From Albibacterium sp035514885 (GTDB lineage Bacteria > Bacteroidota > Bacteroidia > Sphingobacteriales > Sphingobacteriaceae): a stretch of DNA of 64,000 nucleotides. Of the stretch, positions 44,701 to 52,364 are shown in pieces. The notes beneath the pieces are model-generated. The model saw only the letters and a list, made by a program, of their open reading frames with translations. It ran no database searches and was not told where the DNA came from. The position numbers and the translations under genes were made by a program. Numbering within the stretch: position 1 is the stretch's first letter; every line of letters begins with the position of its first letter. The stretch covers positions 1 through 64,000 of the forward strand of contig NZ_DATJCH010000024.1 of NCBI RefSeq assembly GCF_035514885.1, given 5' to 3'.

Positions 44701-44768
44701 TTTTCAACAAAAGCAGGAGTCTGATGTAATTCCTCCAAACCTTTCCAGTATTTTTTGTTGCTATCCAT
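41760..44768 (-). CDS. actB: Alternative complex III subunit B, iron-sulfur protein with molybdopterin-oxidoreductase-like domain
   Basis: A 1002-aa fusion protein. A Tat-like motif TPRRDFLKALGFG at about 47-59 (far from the N-terminus, the TAT-variant type) precedes a degenerate molybdopterin-oxidoreductase domain (about 75-715). A ferredoxin domain follows with four cluster motifs: CTGCGACIVACSVEN, CQHCDHAPCETVCP, CFGTRYCANNCP and CSMCIQ with CAAACPS. No molybdenum cofactor is expected in alternative complex III. It carries electrons from ActC to the cytochrome subunits ActA/ActE on the periplasmic side. Confidence 0.95.
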   Translation of the reverse strand: MDSNKKYWKGLEELHQTPAFVEKKGSEFIEEIPIENVLNEAGLSTKTPRRDFLKALGFGVGAVTLAACQRTPIHKSVPYIIKPEEVTPGVANYYASSYKGQSLVIKTREGRPIFVEANTKAIFAGNGVSPSTQASVLDLYDMSKLKGPRSGDEGISWDEVDKQVISALNSASAAGKQIRIVSSTINSPSALAAINEFTVKYPTAKLIVVDAVSHSGMIKANELSFGKAVIPQYRFDNADIIVSVGADFLSTWLDGIENTKQYMANRSHTSLKNGKMSRHIQFESGLSLTGTNADVRVTVKPSEEGPLLIALYNELTGSSLPNALNDNQKAVTAIKLVAKELNQLKGKAILVAGSNDANVQSLVNAINVHLGSYGSTIDLDNASNQYKGDDQAFAEFLREANSGLIDVAFFTESNPIYEYYDSKGVENALSKIKFKVSFADRENETASFVNIIAPNSNYLESWGDSEPYVGYYTLVQPTINPVFDSRQFEQSFLIWAGNTTSYHDYVKAYWEQNVLPQGKSWNNALQEGFQFNGSRGGSAQSFTSSVSDLANLIGTQSKAIAKDIELQLYLSGGIGDGKQGNNAYLLELPDPVSKVTWDNYAAIEPKYAESLGIGVNDLIEVKAENGYSIVLPVLIQPGQAAGTISIALGFGRTKAGKAGNDVGKNAYPFVRLVNGSLQFNNSVTISKAAGTYELAQTQTHQTIEGRNIIRETTFANYKNDPTHGSGNTGEKHKTYDLWNKYEQPGHSWVMAIDLNACTGCGACIVACSVENNVPVVGRDEVRRRREMHWIRIDRYYSFEKDNEAVTREGEVNNLSDLSQVTVVHQPMLCQHCDHAPCETVCPVLATVHSSEGLNHMAYNRCFGTRYCANNCPYKVRRFNWFNYWNDSRFDNYLNNEFTQLVLNPDVTSRSRGVMEKCSMCIQRIQGGKLKAKAEKRPIKDGDIQVACAAACPSNAIIFGDRNDPESAVSQALKNERVYYVLEELNVQPGVGYMTKVRNTFEA

Positions 44769-44807
44769 TTAAGCTTTATATAATCGTATTATCTACGTTT
44801 TTATTAA

Positions 44808-46106
44808 TTAATAATGACACTTACCACACTCGATACCACCAAGAACAGCAGCTGTAATTTTCTCGCCACTTTTTAATTGGTCGTGAGCAGCAATTAACTG
44901 GTCGTAATAAGCGTTATCTTTAGAGTTAACCTCTGTTTCCTTGTGACATTCAATACACCATTTCATTGTTAATGGAGAATATTGATAAACTTCAGCCATT
45001 GTCTCTACCGGACCATGACATCTTTGACATTCAATACCAGCAACGGTAACGTGCTGAGAGTGATTGAAGTAAGCCAAGTCGGGAAGATTATGAATACGAA
45101 TCCACTCAATAGGCTTCGTATCTGTTCCATATGTACGGGTATCTGGATCCCAATCTATAGCATTATAGATTTTTTGTATTTCCGGAGAGACTTCTCCATT
45201 ATATTTTTCTGAAGCTGTTACGTGGTTGTGACAGTTCATACAAACATTTAAAGAAGGAATAGAGGCGTTTTTCGAAGTTGCAGCACCACTGTGGCAATAC
45301 TGACAGTCAATCTGATTTACTCCGGCGTGCAATTGATGTGAAAACTTGATAGGTTGAACAGGTTGATAACCCTCATGAACACCAACATTCCACATTACAT
45401 TCCATCCGGCTGTACTTAAGAGTGCAACAATACCTAATACTACAAAGAAAACGAGCTTTTTATTCCGGGAAAGCTTCTTTAATTTATCTACGAAAACTTT
45501 CCCTGAAGACTCCCCCCCTTCGTCTTCTCCTTCTTCGCCTTCAGCGATATCAATTCTACTTTTTAAAATAATTCGATCCAGCGTGCGAATCACACGATTT
45601 AAAACAAGGATAACTAAGAATGCTATAATCAAAACGACAACTAGCCCTCCAAACATGAAGTTGCTTACATCTCCACTGGCACCTGCCGATTGACCAGCAG
45701 CACCTTCAGCACCCGCTGCTGCAGCCGGTGCAGGTTTTGATGCATCCTCTACATAAGCAAGAATATTGCGAATATTATCTTCACTTAAAGTAGGGAAAGC
45801 AGGCATCATAAGCTTGTTATGTTCCTCAAATAGCTTTATTGCAGCTTCATCGCCTGAAGCGATCAAAGCTTGCGAGTTTTGAATCCATGAAATTAACCAG
45901 GCTTCATCATGACGTTCTGAAACGCCTTTTAGAGCAGGGCCAATCACAGCACGATCAACACCGTGACATGCGCTACAATCTGCTTTAAAAAGTGATTCCC
46001 CTTCCTTGATATCTTGTGCTTGCACAAAAAGGGTTGCCATACTTAGAATAGCTACTAAAGCTACTGACTTTGCAACACGTCTAAAAATTAAAGAGATATT
46101 TCTCAT
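44808..46106 (-). CDS. actA: Alternative complex III subunit A, six-heme cytochrome c
   Basis: A 432-aa periplasmic multiheme cytochrome. After a signal peptide (ending about 31) a monoheme cytochrome c domain (CSACH) is joined through an alanine/glycine-rich linker and a membrane helix to a pentaheme domain with CQYCH, CMNCH, CQRCH, CIECH and CGKCH. The usual pentaheme ActA is thus fused to an extra N-terminal cytochrome. The open frame begins at TTG 46139, but the ATG at 46106 gives a proper signal peptide and lies below a -7 element. It is the first gene of the supercluster. Confidence 0.93.
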   Translation of the reverse strand: MRNISLIFRRVAKSVALVAILSMATLFVQAQDIKEGESLFKADCSACHGVDRAVIGPALKGVSERHDEAWLISWIQNSQALIASGDEAAIKLFEEHNKLMMPAFPTLSEDNIRNILAYVEDASKPAPAAAAGAEGAAGQSAGASGDVSNFMFGGLVVVLIIAFLVILVLNRVIRTLDRIILKSRIDIAEGEEGEDEGGESSGKVFVDKLKKLSRNKKLVFFVVLGIVALLSTAGWNVMWNVGVHEGYQPVQPIKFSHQLHAGVNQIDCQYCHSGAATSKNASIPSLNVCMNCHNHVTASEKYNGEVSPEIQKIYNAIDWDPDTRTYGTDTKPIEWIRIHNLPDLAYFNHSQHVTVAGIECQRCHGPVETMAEVYQYSPLTMKWCIECHKETEVNSKDNAYYDQLIAAHDQLKSGEKITAAVLGGIECGKCHY

Positions 46107-46188
46107 TTTGAGAGTTTTATACGATAAAATGTGTGACAAATTGAATGAGTCCGGACTGAGCAGTGGCTCTCGTTTTGGACTCGAAGGA

Positions 46189-46196
46189 CAAAAGTA
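46189..46196 (-). promoter_or_regulatory. Promoter -7 element of the act-cox supercluster
   Basis: The minus strand reads TACTTTTG, an exact TAnnTTTG match, about 83 nt before the actA ATG. A weak -33-like ATTG lies about 22 nt upstream (46219-46222). No other clear promoter was found in the cluster as far as 29072, consistent with one long transcript. Confidence 0.5.
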
Positions 46197-46259
46197 TAAC
46201 TAATTAGTATATCCCTGACAATTTGATGACCTAATTTACTAATTTATAATTATTCTAAA

Positions 46260-46305
46260 TTATCTAAAAAGTGCTCTAACTACCACTCAGCGCAATTTTA
46301 GATAA
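46260..46305 (-). terminator. Possible terminator hairpin after the deoxyhypusine synthase-like gene
   Basis: TTATCTAAAA (46260-46269) and TTTTAGATAA (46296-46305) are perfect reverse complements with a 26-nt loop. It lies 47-92 nt after the gene's stop. The stem is AT-rich and the loop long, so the assignment is weak. Confidence 0.3.
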
Positions 46306-46351
46306 AAATGAAATTAACATATCGAAAAAATATAACCAGATAATTTTTTTA

Positions 46352-47326
46352 TTACTGTTTTAATACCCATGCAAAAATCAAAGGAACAACAATCGTAGCA
46401 TCAGACTCTACAATGAACTTTGGTGTATGAATATCTAATTTCCCCCAAGTGATTTTTTCATTAGGAACAGCACCTGAATAAGACCCATAAGAAGTAGTTG
46501 AATCTGATACCTGACAGAAATAACTCCAAAAAGGTATATTCTCCATTTCTAAGTCCTGATATAGCATTGGAACCACACAAATTGGAAAATCACCAGCGAT
46601 TCCACCACCTACTTGAAAAAACCCAACTCCCTTACCTTCTGAATTTTTAGTATACCAATCTGCTAAATAACCCATATATTCAATTCCGCTCTTGGTTGTT
46701 GAAGCCTTCAGGTCTTTCTTAATAACATAAGAAGCAAAAATATTACCCATCGTTGAATCTTCCCAACCAGGAACAATAATTGGCAAATTCTTTTCTGCAG
46801 CAGCTAACATCCAAGAGTTTTTAGGATCAATCTCATAATATTGCTCTAATACACCACTATTCAACATCTTATACATGTATTCATGTGGGAAATACCTTTC
46901 ACCTGCATTATCCGCATCTTTCCATATTTTGTAAATATGCTTCTGTAATCTTCTGAAAGCCTCTTCTTCCGGAATACAAGTATCCGTTACGCGGTTATAA
47001 TGATTCTCTAAAAGGTCCCACTCCTCTTGCGGACTTAGGTCTCGGTAATTTGGTACCCGTTTATAATGTGAATGAGCTACTAAGTTCATAATATCCTCTT
47101 CCAGATTTGCCCCTGTACAAGAAATTATAGAAACCTTATCTTGTCGAATCATTTCAGCTAAAGATATACCAAGCTCAGCAGTACTCATTGCACCCGCCAA
47201 TGTAATCATCATCTTCCCTCCTTCATCAAGATGAGATTCATACCCCTTTGCTGCATCCATTAAAGCAGCAGAATTAAAGTGTAAATAGTTTTTTTCAATA
47301 AATTGAGAAATCGGACCTCTTTCCAT
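46352..47326 (-). CDS. Deoxyhypusine synthase family protein
   Basis: A 324-aa member of the deoxyhypusine synthase (DHS) family. The NAD-binding region appears in GGKMMITLAGAMSTAELGIS (about 36-55) and IISCTGANLEEDIMNLVAHS (about 67-86), with GGGIAGDFPICVVPMLYQD later. The active-site lysine that forms the enzyme-imine intermediate in eukaryotic DHS matches K296 in NEKITWGKL. Bacteria lack eIF5A, so the substrate is probably a free polyamine, for example making homospermidine or a related product; this is inference. It is transcribed divergently from an Omp85-type barrel gene. Confidence 0.9.
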   Translation of the reverse strand: MERGPISQFIEKNYLHFNSAALMDAAKGYESHLDEGGKMMITLAGAMSTAELGISLAEMIRQDKVSIISCTGANLEEDIMNLVAHSHYKRVPNYRDLSPQEEWDLLENHYNRVTDTCIPEEEAFRRLQKHIYKIWKDADNAGERYFPHEYMYKMLNSGVLEQYYEIDPKNSWMLAAAEKNLPIIVPGWEDSTMGNIFASYVIKKDLKASTTKSGIEYMGYLADWYTKNSEGKGVGFFQVGGGIAGDFPICVVPMLYQDLEMENIPFWSYFCQVSDSTTSYGSYSGAVPNEKITWGKLDIHTPKFIVESDATIVVPLIFAWVLKQ

Positions 47327-47357
47327 AAGTATTAAATAAGAATAATGAGTGAATGTC

Positions 47358-47365
47358 CAAAGTTA
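47358..47365 (-). promoter_or_regulatory. Promoter -7 element for the deoxyhypusine synthase-like gene
   Basis: The minus strand reads TAACTTTG, an exact TAnnTTTG match, 32 nt before the ATG. The -33 element is not clear. Confidence 0.5.
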
Positions 47366-47399
47366 GCTAAAATAAGATAATCTTATAGCTCACATTTTC

Positions 47400-47407
47400 T
47401 ACCTTTG
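47400..47407 (+). promoter_or_regulatory. Promoter -7 element for the Omp85-type gene
   Basis: TACCTTTG is an exact match to TAnnTTTG. It ends 8 nt before the ATG at 47416, predicting an mRNA with almost no leader. Confidence 0.5.
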
Positions 47408-47415
47408 TCCGCAAT

Positions 47416-48567
47416 ATGAAAATATCCATCAAAGCTTTTATACTGATAGCTTTGCTATCTGTCTTCCACAATGAACTTTTTGCACAAAAGAAACTGTGGG
47501 ATATTCCTCTAATTAAGAAATTCACAACTACAACTAAGGATAGTACACGTTCACCAAGTCTCCTAATCCTTCCTGTATTTGGTTATTCACAAGAAACAAA
47601 GTTAGAATTAGGAGCAACTGGTATCTACAACTTCTATATGGATAAGGCTGATACCACGATCTACACTTCTAATATTAATACAGTTGTTAGTTTTACAACT
47701 GAAAAACAAATAAATCTAAAATTAGAGAGTGACATCTGGACTAAGAGCAACAATTACCATTACGTTACTGCGATCCGTTATAAAAAATATCCTTTCAATT
47801 ATTATGGCATAGGAGATGAAACCCTTGCCAGTGAAAAAAATCTCCTTACACAACGTTTTTTTCAATTCAACTTTGAAGTAGAAAAAAAAATAGTAGAAAA
47901 ATATTACACCGGATTAAACATTCAATTCGAGAATTTCACTTACAAAGACGACTCTCAAAATAAGGACTTTGATCTCTCTCAAGTTTATGGAGGTTATGGA
48001 GGTAAATACCTAGCACTTGGGATATCACAGTCTTATGATAGTAGAAATTCCAATACCGAAACAACGAAGGGTCTGTACGGCCGATTAAAATATGCTTATG
48101 CACCCAATATCTGGGGAGACGATAATTTTTCCGGAGGAATTCTTTCTTTAGACCTGAGAGCTTTCTTTCCTTTGCATAAAAATCTAACTCTAGGTGTTCA
48201 AAGCGTTTTTAAAACTCTATTTTCAGATAATATCCCATTCTATTTAACCCCTCAACTCGGAAATGATGAAATAATGAGGGGATACTACCAAGGGAGATAT
48301 CGAGACAAGAACTACCTAGCTAACCAAGCAGAACTCCGTTATCGGATACATCCAAGAGTAGGATTAGCTGCTTTTTTAGGAGCTGGAACTGTTTATAAAG
48401 AGAAACTCGACCTATCACATTTAAAATTTTCTGGTGGAGGAGGGATTCGCTATTTCTTTGATTTAGAACATAACTCAAGTGTGCGAATCGATTATGCTAT
48501 TGGAGAAAAGAATACTGGAGAAGAACGACAAGGAGGTTTTTATCTATCACTTGGACAAGCATTCTAG
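47416..48567 (+). CDS. Omp85/BamA-type outer-membrane barrel without POTRA domains
   Basis: A 383-aa outer-membrane protein with a signal peptide (ILIALLSVFHNELFAQ, cleavage about 23). It has alternating amphipathic strands across its length and a C-terminal phenylalanine (SLGQAF). It matches the BamA/TamA barrel (bacterial surface antigen) by the conserved MRGYYQGRYRDKN (about 290-302) and GAGTVYKE regions. No POTRA domain lies between signal and barrel, unlike true BamA or TamA. The function is unknown; similar short Omp85 proteins occur across Bacteroidota. Confidence 0.83.
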   Translation: MKISIKAFILIALLSVFHNELFAQKKLWDIPLIKKFTTTTKDSTRSPSLLILPVFGYSQETKLELGATGIYNFYMDKADTTIYTSNINTVVSFTTEKQINLKLESDIWTKSNNYHYVTAIRYKKYPFNYYGIGDETLASEKNLLTQRFFQFNFEVEKKIVEKYYTGLNIQFENFTYKDDSQNKDFDLSQVYGGYGGKYLALGISQSYDSRNSNTETTKGLYGRLKYAYAPNIWGDDNFSGGILSLDLRAFFPLHKNLTLGVQSVFKTLFSDNIPFYLTPQLGNDEIMRGYYQGRYRDKNYLANQAELRYRIHPRVGLAAFLGAGTVYKEKLDLSHLKFSGGGGIRYFFDLEHNSSVRIDYAIGEKNTGEERQGGFYLSLGQAF

Positions 48568-48572
48568 ATTAA

Positions 48573-49361
48573 TTAACGAAATCGTACTCTAAAGTCTTCT
48601 TTCACTTGATCGGATTTAAAAAACACTAAACCAATATAAAATAAATCTATAGTTACAGTTACCTGAGGATGATTTTTAATTTCATGCCAAGCTTCTTTCA
48701 TTCCTTCGCTCCAATAAATATCATCAAAAATTAAAATGGAACCGTTGTGTACTTTTGGTAAACTGTCATAAAAATATTTTAATGTTGCGTCTTTCCGATG
48801 ATTCCCATCAATAAAAAGAAAATCGATTCTGGGAAGTTCTTCAACAATCTCAGGAAACATATTATCAAAATTACCTGTACGGGTCTCAATATTATTTGCG
48901 TTCAAACGCTGAAAGTTCTCCCTTGCAATTTTCGATGTCTCAGGACAACCCTCTACTGTTATAATGCGAGAAGAAGTTGACGCTTTTGATAAGTACAAAG
49001 TTGTTATTCCTAAACAAGTGCCTAATTCAACAATTGATTCTGGTTTAAACTCATTCGCTAAACGTGCTATCAATTTAGCAACCCTTGGAGGTTTTAATGC
49101 ATTCTTTGCTAAACTACTAATTCGCTTTATCTTACCATTATTCAGCATAGAACCAGCTCCTAAATCAGTAATCCGGAGGGTCCGTGTGTCCCTTTTAAGT
49201 TGATTGCGAAGCTCTTCGATAGGTTGAATATATTCTTTAGTTGAAAAGTCATAAATCACACTATCAATCAGATTGTATACAAATGGTGAATGGACTCCAT
49301 GCCTGCTATTAGATGTCAGGTAGTGCTTAAAATAATCTAAAAAAAAACGGATATTGGACAT
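48573..49361 (-). CDS. Class I SAM-dependent methyltransferase
   Basis: A 262-aa protein with a Rossmann methyltransferase fold. Motif I is ESIVELGTCLGITTLYLSKA (about 109-128), the acidic motif II appears in IITVEGCPE (about 134-142), and the motif DFLFIDGNHRKDATLKYF (about 179-196) resembles catechol O-methyltransferase-like enzymes. A central loop and an N-terminal HGVHSPFVYNL segment are typical of a Bacteroidota subgroup. The substrate is unknown. It is transcribed divergently from the SirB1-like gene. Confidence 0.83.
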   Translation of the reverse strand: MSNIRFFLDYFKHYLTSNSRHGVHSPFVYNLIDSVIYDFSTKEYIQPIEELRNQLKRDTRTLRITDLGAGSMLNNGKIKRISSLAKNALKPPRVAKLIARLANEFKPESIVELGTCLGITTLYLSKASTSSRIITVEGCPETSKIARENFQRLNANNIETRTGNFDNMFPEIVEELPRIDFLFIDGNHRKDATLKYFYDSLPKVHNGSILIFDDIYWSEGMKEAWHEIKNHPQVTVTIDLFYIGLVFFKSDQVKEDFRVRFR

Positions 49362-49375
49362 CCTTCAAAGATAAG

Positions 49376-49383
49376 TGTTCCTT
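49376..49383 (-). promoter_or_regulatory. Promoter -7 element for the methyltransferase gene
   Basis: The minus strand reads TATCTTTG, an exact TAnnTTTG match, 14 nt before the ATG, so a short leader is predicted. Confidence 0.45.
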
Positions 49384-49461
49384 ATAAAGACCAAAGTATT
49401 ATTCGTAAATTTACACTTCAATTTTATAGCAGAAAACAAAAATGCTTAATTAGGTTATAGA

Positions 49462-50334
49462 ATGGTAGATATAAAAGAAATAAATTCTTTGATTGGTTTA
49501 TTAGATGATCCAGACATGGAAATATATCAGCACGTCGAAGAAAGATTATTAACAATGGGCGAAGAGGTTATTGCGCCTCTAGAACTTGCTTGGGAACAGT
49601 CTTTTGATGCCTTACAACAATCCAGAATTGAAGAACTTGTCCATAAAATACAATTCAGTCAAGTATTAATTGATTTAGAACTTTGGGCTTTAAGTGGTTC
49701 TTTTGATCTGTTACAAGGATTAATAATCGTTAACAAATATCAATACCCTGATTGTGACGAACAAAAAATAATCAATCAAATAGAATCTATTAAACGAGAG
49801 ATATGGCTACAGATGACCTACAGCATGAATGCAGTAGAAAAAGTACGCTTATTCAACACAATCTTTTACAATACAGAAGGATTTTCAGGAAATACTCGAA
49901 ATTATAATGACCCTCAAAATTCGTATATTGGACAAGTGCTTGAGAGCAGAAAAGGTAACCCTATTTTATTAGCATGCATCTATAGCATTGTTGCTCAAAA
50001 ATTAGATATGCCTATCTATGGAGTGAATCTACCTCAGCATTTTATTTTAGCTTGTACCGATAATTATCAAACCAATAATAATGAAGACGAGGTTCTATTC
50101 TACATTAATGCATTTAACAGAGGTCAGATATTTGGCAGACACGACGTACTTTCCTTTTTAAATCAGCTTAAATTGCCAAATTACCCTCAATTCTTTCAGC
50201 CTTGCGATAACATTTCGATAATTGAACGAGTTCTTAGGAATCTTTACAATTATTATACAAACAACAGTATAACTCAGAAGGCAGAAGAATTAGAGAAGAT
50301 GTTAACGATAATTAACGGGCATCAATATATATAG
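49462..50334 (+). CDS. SirB1/transglutaminase-like protein
   Basis: A 290-aa protein of the SirB1 N-terminal/transglutaminase-like family. The N-terminal 65 residues resemble HEAT-like helices (LIGLLDDPDMEIYQHVEERL). The later segment has the family's ESRKGNPILLACIYSIVAQK (about 163-182) with a cysteine and the NLPQHFILAC histidine motif, which together mimic a transglutaminase active site. No protease or transglutaminase activity is proven for the family. It ends in a 23-nt overlap with the convergent lipoprotein gene. Confidence 0.8.
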   Translation: MVDIKEINSLIGLLDDPDMEIYQHVEERLLTMGEEVIAPLELAWEQSFDALQQSRIEELVHKIQFSQVLIDLELWALSGSFDLLQGLIIVNKYQYPDCDEQKIINQIESIKREIWLQMTYSMNAVEKVRLFNTIFYNTEGFSGNTRNYNDPQNSYIGQVLESRKGNPILLACIYSIVAQKLDMPIYGVNLPQHFILACTDNYQTNNNEDEVLFYINAFNRGQIFGRHDVLSFLNQLKLPNYPQFFQPCDNISIIERVLRNLYNYYTNNSITQKAEELEKMLTIINGHQYI

Positions 50335-51331
50335 CCACAGGCGTTAGTGCAAATTGGTCATAAACAGAATTAGGCGCAACGTTACCATTATCACTAACGC
50401 TAAATCTTAAAAGCTTCTTGCTTTCACGGTCTATTACATAAACCCATAATCTATCCTCTCGATCATCAACACTGATATCAATCGGCGTTTGTAATTGTGT
50501 TTGCCCTCCCCCAATGGTCCGAGTAGGCACAATGGTACCTTGCGTATTGAAAGCTTCACGAGCGTTTTCTATTATATAGATTTTTCCCGACCCAAAGTCA
50601 GTTAAGAAGAGAGTATTTAATCTATTAGAATATGTTATTCCCCGTAAATCGGTAGCCCCTGCAATTTTTATTTGTTTTGAGGCAGTAACGTCGCCAGAAT
50701 CTATTTTTGTTAGGTTCTCAAGCAATTGAACTTCAGCACTCGCTCCAGCTATTGCAATAAATAAACTATCACCACTCGTAGTATCTCCCTGCAAATACAA
50801 CCCCCACGGCTGCCCAGTCAATTTAAATTTCTTATTCGGTAAAATATTTCCGTTACGATTCAATGCCTGAGAGTATACATAAATACTCTGTGACAAATTA
50901 TCTGATACATATAAATTCTTTGAAGAATGATCATAGACTAAGTCCCGTTGATAGAGCAGAGTTGAATCACGAAATGCACTTCCGGTACCAACAGCACCTT
51001 GAGTGTTCACGGAAAAAGATTTTATAGACCGATCTCTCAAACTTCCCTGAAAAACTTTTCCAGCAAAAGGATTAAAATAAATACCAGCTCCCTCTAACAC
51101 CCCTGAATTATACTCAAATGGTTTAAGGAATTGTTCAGCATCTGCTGGGTCAAATACAGCAATATTATTATATGGATCTTCTAAATCATCTGTTTGAACA
51201 TCAAAAAATGAAACATATAACCTAGAAATCTCTGCTTTAGGCAACGTTGGCTCATCATCATTACGTTCACAAGCTGTAAAGAAGCAAATTGAAAAGACTA
51301 TTAATAAAAAAAATATTCCTGATTTCTTCAT
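50312..51331 (-). CDS. Beta-propeller lipoprotein
   Basis: A 339-aa predicted outer-membrane or periplasmic lipoprotein (lipobox FFTAC, Cys about 20). It carries NHL/YVTN-like beta-propeller repeats, for example LVYDHSSKNLYVSDNLSQSI and GITYSNRLNTLFLTDFGSGK. I do not recognise a more exact family. The protein probably binds a ligand or partner. Its 3' end overlaps the SirB1-like gene, so the pair can form antisense RNA. Confidence 0.75.
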   Translation of the reverse strand: MKKSGIFFLLIVFSICFFTACERNDDEPTLPKAEISRLYVSFFDVQTDDLEDPYNNIAVFDPADAEQFLKPFEYNSGVLEGAGIYFNPFAGKVFQGSLRDRSIKSFSVNTQGAVGTGSAFRDSTLLYQRDLVYDHSSKNLYVSDNLSQSIYVYSQALNRNGNILPNKKFKLTGQPWGLYLQGDTTSGDSLFIAIAGASAEVQLLENLTKIDSGDVTASKQIKIAGATDLRGITYSNRLNTLFLTDFGSGKIYIIENAREAFNTQGTIVPTRTIGGGQTQLQTPIDISVDDREDRLWVYVIDRESKKLLRFSVSDNGNVAPNSVYDQFALTPVAIYIDAR

Positions 51332-51357
51332 TCTTTTTTATGGATATCCAACTAAAA

Positions 51358-51365
51358 CAAAAGTA
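51358..51365 (-). promoter_or_regulatory. Promoter -7 element for the beta-propeller lipoprotein gene
   Basis: The minus strand reads TACTTTTG, an exact TAnnTTTG match, 26 nt before the ATG. Confidence 0.45.
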
Positions 51366-51425
51366 GCAAAAAAAGATGAACTGGAAACCAAGCCATTTCC
51401 TTATATTTATAGCTATAAAACTGAA

Positions 51426-52364
51426 ATGACACTCGTTCAACTTGAATATATTATAGCAGTCGATACCTATAAGAGTTTCGTAATGGCTGCAGAAAAATGC
51501 TTTGTAACACAGCCGACCTTAAGTATGCAGATCCAAAAACTTGAGGCTTCTTTAGGTGTCCGGATATTTGATAGAAGTAAACAGCCCATCCTGCCTACCG
51601 ACATTGGAAAGTTGATTATCAATCAAGCACGTATAATTCTGAAAGAAGGGAACAAAATAAAAGAACTTATTATAGAAACCAAGGATGAACTAGGTGGAGA
51701 GATCAAAATTGGCATCATTCCTACACTTGCACCTTATCTATTACCTCGCGTTCTTGGTTCTTTTATGGAGAAGTATCCTAAAATGAAACTGCAAGTTTGG
51801 GAATCAACGACAACAGAAGTAGTACAGGAATTAAAACTTGGTTTGCTCGACTGCGGCATCCTTTCAACTCCTCTTGAAGATCAAGAATTGATTGAACATC
51901 CTTTATTCTATGAGAACTTTGTGGCTTATATTTCTAAGCAAAGTCCTCTGAAAGAAAAAAACATGGTCAGTGCCAGTGATCTTCTAAATGAGAAACTTTG
52001 GTTACTTAATGAAGGCCATTGCATGCGAAACCAGGTATTAAATATATGCCAGAAAAAGCGCCTGATGCATCCTGAAGAAACATTACAATATAACACAGGA
52101 AGTGTGGAAACGCTCAAACGAATGGTAGATACTAATTCTGGAGTTACCATATTACCCGAATTAAGTATTCTTGAATTTGGAGAAGACCAGCTCGAAAGAG
52201 TACGTTACTTTAAGTCCCAAGAACCCGTTCGCGAAATATCAATAGTTGTTACAAAGAATTCACTCAAGCAGCGGGCTATTTCTTTATTAACGAAAGAAAT
52301 TATGAGTGCTATTCCAGAAAAATTCAAAACCAATAAAAAGAAAGATTTAATTCACATCGACTGA
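51426..52364 (+). CDS. oxyR: Hydrogen-peroxide sensing LysR regulator OxyR
   Basis: A 312-aa LysR-type regulator. The N-terminal winged helix reads MAAEKCFVTQPTLSMQIQKL (about 20-39). The regulatory domain carries the redox pair C199 and C208 in NEGHCMRNQVLNICQK, with the same spacing and numbering as E. coli OxyR Cys199/Cys208. That supports direct peroxide sensing by disulfide formation. It lies next to msrA and sod, likely targets. Its end overlaps convergent msrA by 18 nt. A near-match -7 element (TATATTTA, 51402-51409) precedes it. Confidence 0.93.
   Translation: MTLVQLEYIIAVDTYKSFVMAAEKCFVTQPTLSMQIQKLEASLGVRIFDRSKQPILPTDIGKLIINQARIILKEGNKIKELIIETKDELGGEIKIGIIPTLAPYLLPRVLGSFMEKYPKMKLQVWESTTTEVVQELKLGLLDCGILSTPLEDQELIEHPLFYENFVAYISKQSPLKEKNMVSASDLLNEKLWLLNEGHCMRNQVLNICQKKRLMHPEETLQYNTGSVETLKRMVDTNSGVTILPELSILEFGEDQLERVRYFKSQEPVREISIVVTKNSLKQRAISLLTKEIMSAIPEKFKTNKKKDLIHID

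Noticed and set aside
41760..44768. Formate dehydrogenase or other molybdenum enzyme
   Set aside because: Gene order with ActA, C, D, E and F, and the TAT-variant N-terminus, identify it as ActB, which carries no molybdenum cofactor.
46107..46139. Upstream TTG start of actA
   Set aside because: The ATG at 46106 gives a standard signal peptide. Similar TTG or GTG extensions were rejected for nuoA, nuoB, actE, rlmD, DUF4286 and the CAMC protein.
46352..47326. Recent transfer or contamination from a eukaryote (deoxyhypusine synthase)
   Set aside because: Base composition and promoter match the neighbours, and DHS-like proteins are known in bacteria.
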